Made by a program: the position numbers and the translations under genes
NCBI GenBank assembly: GCA_902766805.1
Contig: CACXFF010000098.1
Coordinates: forward strand, 1 to 6,886
Origin: an uncultured Coriobacteriaceae bacterium
GTDB taxonomy: Bacteria; Actinomycetota; Coriobacteriia; Coriobacteriales; Atopobiaceae
Direction: 5' to 3'
Length of the DNA stretch: 6,886 nucleotides
The notes under the pieces: model-generated
The model's database searches: none
What the model was told of the DNA's origin: nothing
Seen by the model: the letters and a program-made list of their open reading frames with translations, nothing else
Shown here: in pieces, positions 1 through 5,214 of the stretch
Numbering within the stretch: the stretch's first letter is position 1
Layout of the letters: each line of letters begins with the position of its first letter

Positions 1-134
1 CAAAAAGTGCGTTTGCGTACCCGGCGGGCGGGCGGACAGTAACACAGCGCAGGCACAGGCACGACACAGGCACGGCACAGGCACGGCAAAGGCGAAGGCG
101 GCGGAGAAAGCGCAGGCACGGGGACGCGCCGCAG
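1..134. other. Non-coding stretch beyond the glgA terminator
   Basis: No reading frame here has a credible ribosome binding site or recognisable protein. The stretch lies past the intrinsic terminator of the glycogen block. It holds a GC-rich run of GGCG-type triplet and quadruplet steps near 22-35 and a cluster of CAGGCAC repeats (listed separately). Near the edge (2-20) a weak stem, GTGCG with CGTAC, sits beside an A-run that would read as a T-run on the minus strand. This could be part of another terminator-like element, but the stem is short and contains a wobble or mismatch, so I do not call it. Confidence 0.5.
50..119. repeat. CAGGCAC short repeat cluster with three 11-bp tandem units
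   Basis: Five copies of the 7-mer CAGGCAC occur at 50-56, 56-62, 67-73, 78-84 and 113-119. Three of them form contiguous 11-bp tandem units at 56-66, 67-77 and 78-88 (consensus CAGGCACGGCA; the first unit has A in place of the second G of the GGC). The sequence decays into AAGGCG-like steps after 88, and the fifth copy stands alone. The copies are visible directly. Their role is unknown; replication slippage in a GC-rich spacer is the simplest explanation. Confidence 0.75.
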
Positions 135-167
135 AAAAAGGCCGGGGCCACGCTGTGTGACCCCGGC
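135..167 (-). terminator. Intrinsic terminator after glgA
   Basis: GCCGGGG at 141-147 pairs perfectly with CCCCGGC at 161-167. The stem continues inside, after one mismatch (148/160), with CAC (149-151) against GTG (157-159). Read on the minus strand, the hairpin is followed by C and then five T residues (139-135). This is the classic GC stem plus U-tract arrangement. It begins 37 bases after the glgA stop codon and probably ends the glgC-glgD-glgA transcript. The reverse orientation has only TTGTT after the stem and is less convincing. Confidence 0.85.
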
Positions 168-204
168 TTGTTACACGATCGGCTTGGGAAGCCCGCTCAC
201 ACGC

Positions 205-1704
205 CTAACGCTTGACGTTGTAGCGGATGACCTCCGGGTGCAACTCGTGATACATGTCCAGGTAGTCGTTCGCAGCCTTGTGCCAAGAGAAGTCCTCGGC
301 CATGGCATTCTCCTGCAGGTGACGCCACACCTCGGGCTGCGTCCAGAACACCTCGCAGGCGTTGAGCAGCACGTCGGCCATCTCGTCGCCGTTGATGTTG
401 GCGAAACGGAAGCCCGTGCCCTCGCCCGTGTACTGGTTGTAGGCCTCGACCGAGTCCATGAGGCCGCCGGTCTCGCGCACCACGGGCAGCGTGCCGTAGC
501 GCATGGCGATCATCTGGGACAGGCCGCAGGGCTCGAACTCGCTCGGCATCAGGAAGATGTCGGCGCCCGCGTACATGCGGTGCGCGAGGTTGTTGTCAAA
601 GGCGATGATGGCGCGCATCTGGTTGTTGTACTTCCAGTCGAAGTAGCGCAGGCTGTCCTCGATGTCGGAATCGCCGGTGCCCAGGATGGCGACCTGCACG
701 CCGCGGCTCATCAGGCGGTCCATGGCGTACGTGACGAGCCCCATGCCCTTCTGGGAGGTGAGGCGGCCGACCATGGCGACGAGCGGGCGCGTGGGATCCA
801 CGTTGAGGCCCAGCTCCTCCTGCAGCGCGCGCTTGTTCTCGGCTTTGGCGTCGAGCGTCTCGGCCGTGAACTTGGCCGCGATGCCCTCGTCGGTCGCGGG
901 ATCGAACTCTTCGGTGTCGATGCCGTTGAGGATGCCGTGCAGGCACCAGCTGCGCTCACGGAAGATGTAGTCCAGGCCCTCGCCAAAGAACGGAGTCTGC
1001 AGCTCCTTGGCGTAGGTCGGGCTCACCGTGGAGATGGTGTCGGAGTAGAGGCACGCAGCCTTCATGTAGTTGATGGAGCGGTTGCCGTGGCTGTCCACCA
1101 TGCGCAGCTGCGAGGCAGCCGGCGTGAGGTCCAGGCCCAGCACGTCATGCAGCAGGTCCTCGCTGTACTGGCCCTGGAACTTGACGTTGTGGATGGTGAA
1201 GACCGTCTTGGTCGTGTCATACCAAGGGGCCTCCTTGTAGAACTCGCGCAGGAACACGGGGGCCAACGCCGTCTGCCAGTCGTTGCAATGCAGCACGTCG
1301 CACTCCAGCTCGGGCACCTGCTGCAGACTCTCGGTGACGGCCTTGGAGAAGAACGCGAAGCGCTCGCCGTCGTCGAAGTAGCCGTAGGGCGCATCGCGCT
1401 TGAAGTAGCCCTCGTTGTCGATGAAGTAGTAGTCCGTGCCCATGTAGGTGAGCTTCTCGACGCCGCAGTAGCAGTTGCGCCAAGACAGCGGGACGTAGAA
1501 GTCCGCCACGTGCTTCATCTGGTCCACGAACTTCTGGGGGATGGAGCCGTACTTGGGCAGGATAACGTTGACCTTGCAGCCCGCCTTGCGCAGGGCGCGG
1601 GGCAAAGAGCCCGAAACATCGCCCAGGCCGCCGGTCTTCACGAACGGCACCGCCTCGGCGGTCGCAAACAGGACCCTGAGCTTCCTACGTACACGATCAG
1701 CCAT
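205..1704 (-). CDS. glgA: Glycogen synthase (ADP-glucose dependent), GlgA
   Basis: This 499-residue protein fits the bacterial GlgA family (GT5, GT-B fold; E. coli GlgA is 477 residues). It transfers glucose from ADP-glucose to the non-reducing end of a growing alpha-1,4-glucan in the cytoplasm. The N-terminal domain carries the nucleotide-sugar binding motif KTGGLGDV at residues 23-30, HCNDWQTAL at 139-147 and a STVSPTYAKE segment at 225-234. The C-terminal domain has GRLTSQKG at 313-320 and the strongly conserved EFEPCGLSQ at 389-397, with E391 matching the catalytic-region glutamate, then RYGTLPVVRETGGL at 402-415. The ATG start is supported by GAAAGGAA five bases upstream (1710-1717) and by the normal family N-terminus. 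It is the last gene of the glycogen block, 111 bases after glgD, and is followed by a good terminator. Nothing is broken or missing. Confidence 0.97.
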   Translation of the reverse strand: MADRVRRKLRVLFATAEAVPFVKTGGLGDVSGSLPRALRKAGCKVNVILPKYGSIPQKFVDQMKHVADFYVPLSWRNCYCGVEKLTYMGTDYYFIDNEGYFKRDAPYGYFDDGERFAFFSKAVTESLQQVPELECDVLHCNDWQTALAPVFLREFYKEAPWYDTTKTVFTIHNVKFQGQYSEDLLHDVLGLDLTPAASQLRMVDSHGNRSINYMKAACLYSDTISTVSPTYAKELQTPFFGEGLDYIFRERSWCLHGILNGIDTEEFDPATDEGIAAKFTAETLDAKAENKRALQEELGLNVDPTRPLVAMVGRLTSQKGMGLVTYAMDRLMSRGVQVAILGTGDSDIEDSLRYFDWKYNNQMRAIIAFDNNLAHRMYAGADIFLMPSEFEPCGLSQMIAMRYGTLPVVRETGGLMDSVEAYNQYTGEGTGFRFANINGDEMADVLLNACEVFWTQPEVWRHLQENAMAEDFSWHKAANDYLDMYHELHPEVIRYNVKR

Positions 1705-1767
1705 AGTGGTTCCTTTCGTCTGGTGTGTTTACCTTCGCGGTCCGAGTGGACGTCCCGATAAGGCGCG

Positions 1768-1798
1768 GGCCGGGCGGAGAGTATGTCCCCGCCCGGCC
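1768..1798 (-). terminator. Strong stem-loop between glgD and glgA
   Basis: GGCCGGGCGG at 1768-1777 pairs perfectly with CCGCCCGGCC at 1789-1798, a 10-bp all-GC stem with an 11-base loop. It starts 17 bases after the glgD stop. Neither strand has a proper U-tract after the stem (the minus strand continues CGCGCCTTATC), so complete intrinsic termination is doubtful. It may be a partial terminator or a 3' end stabiliser that sets the glgCD to glgA ratio. I see no convincing -35/-10 pair between it and the glgA ribosome binding site, so glgA is probably read through from upstream. Confidence 0.5.
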
Positions 1799-1815
1799 AA
1801 TGGTGCGAGTACGGT

Positions 1816-2901
1816 CTAGCGCTGCTGGATGAAGATGTCATCCTGCGTGCCGCGCAGCTCGGTGCCGGCGGCAATGGTGAGGTTGCGGTCGATGATCGCG
1901 TTCTCGACCTTGGCGCCCTTGGCGATGGTGACGCCCTGGAGGATGATGGAGTTCACCACGGAGGCGCCCTCCTCCACGATCACGTTGCGGCCGAGCACCG
2001 ACGTGCTCACGGTGCCGTGGATGCGGTCGCCGCTAGAGACCATCGCGTTGGCCACGTGGCAGCCGCTGCCGTACTTGGCGGGCGGGGTGTCGTGGGTCTT
2101 GGTGATGATCGGGCGGTCGGCCGGGAAGAGCTTGTCCTGCACGTTGGGGTCGAGCAGAGCCATGTTGGTGGCGAAGTACTGCTCGCCGTTGAGCACCGCG
2201 GCGCTGTAGCCGTTGTACTCGTAGGTGCGGACGTTCTCGTCCTTGAGGTCGTCGTGCAGGGCGACGAACAGGTCGAGGTGCTCGACCTCGCGGTAGTTCT
2301 CGAGCAGCTCGAGCAGGAACTCGCGGCCGATCACGAACAGGTCCATGAAGGCCGTGTCGCCCAGCTTGACGGTAGAGGTGAGGCCAGTGACGCGGCCGTC
2401 CTCGGCCACCACGCCGCACATGTCGTCGTAGTCGGCAGAGGCTTTGGCGGTGACCATGGTGACGTCGGCGCCGGAGGCCTCATGGGCGTCCACGAGCTCG
2501 GTGTAGCTCATGTTGTAGATGAAGCTCGCGCTGGAGACGACCACGTACGGGGTGCGGGAGCGCTCGAGGAACGCCTTGTTGTCCAGCAGGTCCTTGATCA
2601 GGAAGCGGCCGGTGCGGCGGGCGGTGCCAAAGGCGCTGCCCGGCAGCAGGAACAGGCCACCGTTCTTGCGGTCAAGGCTCCACTCCTTGCCGGCACCCAG
2701 GTGGTCGGCGATGGAGCGGTAGTTCGTCGGCAGGATGACGCCGACGTTGCGGATGCAGCAGTTGGCCATGTTGGACAGCGCGAAGTCGATCATGCGATAG
2801 CGGCCCAGGACCGGCAGCGACGCGAGGGGGCGGCCCAGCGTGAAGGCCGGGTCGGCCTTGGTGAAGTAGTTTGCGTTGATAAGACCAATAGCGCGTGCCA
2901 T
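1816..2901 (-). CDS. glgD: GlgD, non-catalytic ADP-glucose pyrophosphorylase-like subunit
   Basis: This 361-residue protein belongs to the GlgD branch of the ADP-glucose pyrophosphorylase family. The nucleotidyltransferase-like domain covers about residues 1-240, with RPLASLPVLGRYRMIDFALSN at 24-44 as the family hallmark; left-handed beta-helix repeats follow from about 280 (SVLGRNVIVEEGASVVNSII and onward). The glycine-rich pyrophosphorylase signature seen in its neighbour GlgC is absent: the N-terminus reads GLINANYFTKADPAFTL. The SGDQLYRMDY segment holding the catalytic aspartate in GlgC corresponds here to SSASFIYNMSY (123-133), with no aspartate. GlgD proteins of Firmicutes are known to have little or no activity alone and to act in GlgC-GlgD heteromers; the same role is inferred here. 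The start is fixed by GGAAAGGAG five bases upstream, inside the end of glgC. The two-base gap points to translational coupling. Confidence 0.93.
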   Translation of the reverse strand: MARAIGLINANYFTKADPAFTLGRPLASLPVLGRYRMIDFALSNMANCCIRNVGVILPTNYRSIADHLGAGKEWSLDRKNGGLFLLPGSAFGTARRTGRFLIKDLLDNKAFLERSRTPYVVVSSASFIYNMSYTELVDAHEASGADVTMVTAKASADYDDMCGVVAEDGRVTGLTSTVKLGDTAFMDLFVIGREFLLELLENYREVEHLDLFVALHDDLKDENVRTYEYNGYSAAVLNGEQYFATNMALLDPNVQDKLFPADRPIITKTHDTPPAKYGSGCHVANAMVSSGDRIHGTVSTSVLGRNVIVEEGASVVNSIILQGVTIAKGAKVENAIIDRNLTIAAGTELRGTQDDIFIQQR

Positions 2902-2903
2902 CG

Positions 2904-4046
2904 CTACTCCTTTCCGACGACCACGTCGTCGCCGACGAGCGCGATCTCTTCATTGGGGTCGGCGCTGCCGAAGGTGACGCCGGCCTTGACCGTGGCACCC
3001 TCGCCCAGGATGGCGTGGATGACCTGCGCGCCGTCCTCGACAGTGGCGCCCGGCAGCAGCACGGAATCAACCACGGTAGCGGACTCGCCCACGTACACGC
3101 CGTCGGAGAGGATGGAGTGCTTAACCTTGCCGAAGACCTTGCAGCCGTTGGAGATCAGGGCGTCGTCGATGGACGCGTTCGGGCCCACGTAGTGCGGCGG
3201 CTGCACGGAGGTGTTGGACATGATGGGGAAGTCGTCCTGGTACAGGTCGAACTCGGGATTGTCGCCCAGCAGCTCCAGCGCGGTCTCGTGATAGGAGGCC
3301 ACCGTGCCGACGTCGCGCCAGTACCCCGCGAAGCGGTAGGCCAGGAGCTTCTTGCCCTGGGCCAGCAGCTTGGGGATGATGTCGCCGCCGAAGTCCATGG
3401 TGGTGTTGGGGTCCTCCTTCTCGGCGCGCAGGGCCTTGAGAAGCAGGTCGTTGTTGAAGATGTAGATGCCCATGGAGGCCAGGTTGCTGTTGGGCTCGGC
3501 GGGCTTCTCGTTGAACTCGGTGATGTTGTCCTCGTCATCGGTGGTCATGATGCCGAAGCGCGGGGCCTCTTCCCAAGGCACCTCCATGACCGACACGGTG
3601 AGGTCAGCGCCGGCTTCCTTGTGAGCGCGGAGCATGTCGGCGTAGTCCATGCGGTAGAGCTGGTCGCCGGAAAGGATGAGGACGTACTCGGCGTCCTGCT
3701 CCTCGAGGAACTCGATGTTGCGGTAGATGGCGTCGGCGGTACCCTCGTACCAGCTCGCGCCCTCCCGCGTCTGGTACGGCGGCAGGATGGCAGCGCCACC
3801 CCCACGCTCGTCCAGGTTCCAAGCCTCACCCGTGCCCACGTAGCTGTGGAGCAGGTACGGGCGGTACTGCGTGAGGATGCCCACCGTGTTGATGGCGCTG
3901 TTCGCGCAGTTGGAGAGAACGAAGTCGATGATGCGGTACTTGCCGCCGAACGACACCGCCGGCTTCGCGATGTTTGCCGTAAGAGCCATGAGTCGCTTGC
4001 CCTGGCCGCCGGCGAGAAGCATCGCGACGCACTCCTTCTTGGCCAT
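2904..4046 (-). CDS. glgC: Glucose-1-phosphate adenylyltransferase (ADP-glucose pyrophosphorylase), GlgC
   Basis: This 380-residue enzyme makes ADP-glucose and pyrophosphate from glucose-1-phosphate and ATP, the committed and normally allosterically controlled step of bacterial glycogen synthesis. Visible motifs in order: the pyrophosphorylase signature LAGGQGKRLMALT at 11-23; FGGKYRIIDFVLSN at 33-46; EGTADAIYRN at 101-110; SGDQLYRMDY at 126-135, with D128 at the expected catalytic aspartate; RFGIM at 163-167; FNEKP at 178-182, in the region that binds the sugar phosphate; and YWRDVGT at 242-248. Left-handed beta-helix hexapeptide repeats fill about 285-375. The length is normal for a Firmicutes-type GlgC. 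The ATG is supported by GGAAGGGG nine bases upstream (4056-4063) and the usual MAKKECVAMLLAGG-type N-terminus. It is the first gene of the glycogen block; which metabolite regulates it cannot be read from the sequence. Confidence 0.97.
   Translation of the reverse strand: MAKKECVAMLLAGGQGKRLMALTANIAKPAVSFGGKYRIIDFVLSNCANSAINTVGILTQYRPYLLHSYVGTGEAWNLDERGGGAAILPPYQTREGASWYEGTADAIYRNIEFLEEQDAEYVLILSGDQLYRMDYADMLRAHKEAGADLTVSVMEVPWEEAPRFGIMTTDDEDNITEFNEKPAEPNSNLASMGIYIFNNDLLLKALRAEKEDPNTTMDFGGDIIPKLLAQGKKLLAYRFAGYWRDVGTVASYHETALELLGDNPEFDLYQDDFPIMSNTSVQPPHYVGPNASIDDALISNGCKVFGKVKHSILSDGVYVGESATVVDSVLLPGATVEDGAQVIHAILGEGATVKAGVTFGSADPNEEIALVGDDVVVGKE
2907..2915 (-). promoter_or_regulatory. glgD ribosome binding site inside the 3' end of glgC
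   Basis: On the minus strand GGAAAGGAG occupies the last three sense codons of glgC (Gly-Lys-Glu). The glgC stop TAG follows directly, and the glgD ATG comes after a 5-base spacer. It is a near-ideal Shine-Dalgarno sequence, and its overlap with glgC supports coupled translation of the two subunits. Confidence 0.85.
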
Positions 4047-4300
4047 GTTCGTACACCCCTTCCATGATCGGTCTTACTTGCTGCTGCGTTTCGGCCGAGC
4101 CGCGCGAGGCAAACTCGCCCGATGAAACGGCCAACTGTAATGGTGGCCTTTGTTGGAAGAGGTGATGATGCCGTTGCGACGAGCGTACCCATGCCTTCGG
4201 TGGATGGCCAGACAGGCCCTGTACCTGCGGCGCATTGCTCCGCCGTTGGCGCGAGACAAGCAGCGGACGTCACTTTCGGTCACGCGGGGCGACTAGCGGC

Positions 4301-4374
4301 GGCGGCCATGGCAGCCAGCGGCGACGGCCGTGGCAGCCGACGGGGACGGCCGTGGCAGCCGACGGGGACGGCCG
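4301..4374. repeat. 22-bp GC-rich tandem repeat, three copies plus a partial
   Basis: Two identical 22-bp units lie head to tail at 4323-4344 and 4345-4366. Each begins GACGGCCGTGGCAGCC and ends GACGGG. They are preceded by a degenerate copy at 4301-4322 (17 of 22 positions match by my alignment) and followed by an 8-base partial copy, GACGGCCG, at 4367-4374. The identity of the two inner units suggests recent duplication or slippage, with the outer copy older. No function can be assigned. Confidence 0.85.
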
Positions 4375-4381
4375 CAAAGCA

Positions 4382-4421
4382 CGAGGCGCGCGCAGGGGGA
4401 CAGGCCCTCGCGCGCGCCTCG
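4382..4421 (-). terminator. Long palindrome downstream of the transporter ATPase
   Basis: CGAGGCGCGCGC at 4382-4393 pairs perfectly with GCGCGCGCCTCG at 4410-4421. Inside the 16-base loop a further AGGG (4394-4397) can pair with CCCT (4405-4408) after a one-base bulge. This is very stable and lies 37 bases after the ATPase stop codon, where a terminator is expected. The minus-strand sequence after the stem is TGCTTTGCGG, only a weak T-run, so either it works without a strong U-tract or it is a repeat element rather than a true terminator. Confidence 0.5.
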
Positions 4422-4426
4422 CGACC

Positions 4427-4445
4427 ACAGGGGACGGGCCCCTGT
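4427..4445. repeat. Short perfect palindrome, ACAGGGG / CCCCTGT
   Basis: ACAGGGG (4427-4433) and CCCCTGT (4439-4445) form a perfect 7-bp stem with a 5-base loop, ACGGG. Outside it GCG (4421-4423) can pair with CGC (4446-4448) across an asymmetric bulge. It starts 12 bases past the ATPase stop codon and has no T-run on either side. With the larger palindrome next to it, it resembles a paired-hairpin repeat element of the REP/BIME kind, or part of a two-hairpin transcript end. Confidence 0.55.
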
Positions 4446-4457
4446 CGCATGCAGACG

Positions 4458-5210
4458 CTAGTCTTCGAGATAGCGGGTGAGGAACTCGCGGGTGCGGGGC
4501 TGCCGCGGGTTGCGGAAGATCTGCTCGGGCGTGCCCTCCTCGGCAATGACACCCTGGTCCATGAACACCACACGGTCGCTGACGTTTTTGGCGAAGGCCA
4601 TCTCGTGCGTGACCACGACCATCGTCATGCCACTCTCGGCCAGGTCGCGCATGACGTTGAGGACCTCGCCCACGATCTCGGGGTCGAGCGCCGAGGTCGG
4701 CTCGTCGAAGAGCATGAGCTCGGGCTTCATGCACAGGGCGCGCGCGATGGCGACACGCTGCTTCTGGCCGCCGGACAGCGACGTGACCGGCGCGTTCACG
4801 AACTCGGAGAGGCCGACGCTCGCGATGTTGGCCCGCGCGACCTCTTCGGCCTCCGCCTTGGACATCTTCTTGAGCGTGACCGGAGCAAGCGTGCAGTTGT
4901 CCAGCACGTTGAGGTTGTTGAAGAGGTTGAAGCTCTGGAACACCATGCCGATGTCCTCGCGCAGGCGGTTGATGTTCACGCGCTCGGCCGCGAGGTCCTC
5001 GCCGTGGAACCAGATGTGCCCGGCATTGGGCGTCTCCAGCAGGTTCATGCAGCGCAGCAGCGTGGACTTGCCCGAGCCCGACGCGCCGATGATGGTCACG
5101 ACCTCGCCGCGGCTGACCGAGAAGTTGATGTCCTTGAGCACCAGGTGGCTTCCGAACGACTTGCTGAGGCCCTCCACCTGGATGAGGGGCTGGTTGGTGC
5201 TGTCTGCCAT
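4458..5210 (-). CDS. Polar amino-acid ABC transporter, ATP-binding protein
   Basis: This 250-residue ATPase energises the importer at the inner face of the membrane and has the normal length for the GlnQ/HisP-type subfamily. All nucleotide-binding motifs are intact: Walker A GASGSGKST at 42-50, Q-loop glutamine Q92 in GMVFQSFNLF, the ABC signature LSGGQ at 145-149 followed by KQRVAIARAL, Walker B LMLFDE at 165-170 with catalytic E170, D-loop SALD at 173-176 and H-loop H202 in VVVTHEM. The FQSFNLFNNLNVLDN stretch and the C-terminal EEGTPEQIFRNP are typical of polar amino-acid transporters. It starts 4 bases after the permease stop, with AGAGG (5218-5222) overlapping the permease end as its ribosome binding site, so the two are very likely co-translated. 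The family is certain; the exact amino acid is not readable, so no symbol is given. Confidence 0.96.
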   Translation of the reverse strand: MADSTNQPLIQVEGLSKSFGSHLVLKDINFSVSRGEVVTIIGASGSGKSTLLRCMNLLETPNAGHIWFHGEDLAAERVNINRLREDIGMVFQSFNLFNNLNVLDNCTLAPVTLKKMSKAEAEEVARANIASVGLSEFVNAPVTSLSGGQKQRVAIARALCMKPELMLFDEPTSALDPEIVGEVLNVMRDLAESGMTMVVVTHEMAFAKNVSDRVVFMDQGVIAEEGTPEQIFRNPRQPRTREFLTRYLED

Positions 5211-5214
5211 GGCT

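Larger units (their letters stand above)
4047..4457. other. Long intergenic region between the ABC transporter and glgC
   Basis: This 411-base gap separates two same-strand gene blocks. From high to low coordinates it holds two palindromes just after the transporter ATPase (4427-4445 and 4382-4421), a GC-rich tandem repeat (4301-4374), and about 250 bases of less repetitive sequence leading to the glgC ribosome binding site. A promoter for glgC should lie in 4064-4300, but I could not find a convincing minus-strand -35/-10 pair: TACAGT near 4134-4139 is the best -10-like hexamer and lacks a -35 partner. A short plus-strand reading frame (4165-4296) is discussed under findings. No recognisable RNA gene or riboswitch is seen. 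Confidence 0.6.

Noticed and set aside
50..119. CRISPR array from the spaced CAGGCAC repeats
   Set aside because: The repeats are 7-11 bases and directly adjacent. There are no unique spacers of regular length and no cas genes.
157..1761. Long plus-strand open frame opposite glgA (534 codons)
   Set aside because: It mirrors glgA on the other strand. The product is a Val/His/Leu/Arg-rich string with no family motifs, as expected opposite a high-GC gene where antisense stops are rare.
1783..4067. Long plus-strand open frames opposite glgD and glgC
   Set aside because: Same composition effect: rich in VEHDG-type residues, no motif, no ribosome binding site, and fully overlapped by two well-supported genes.
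4134..4139. TACAGT as the -10 element of a glgC promoter
   Set aside because: It matches only four of six consensus positions, and no -35-like hexamer lies 16-18 bases upstream on the minus strand.
4074..4283. 69-codon minus-strand frame upstream of glgC
   Set aside because: It starts with GTG, has no Shine-Dalgarno sequence, resembles no known protein, and ends just before the glgC ribosome binding site. More likely a leader region than a gene.
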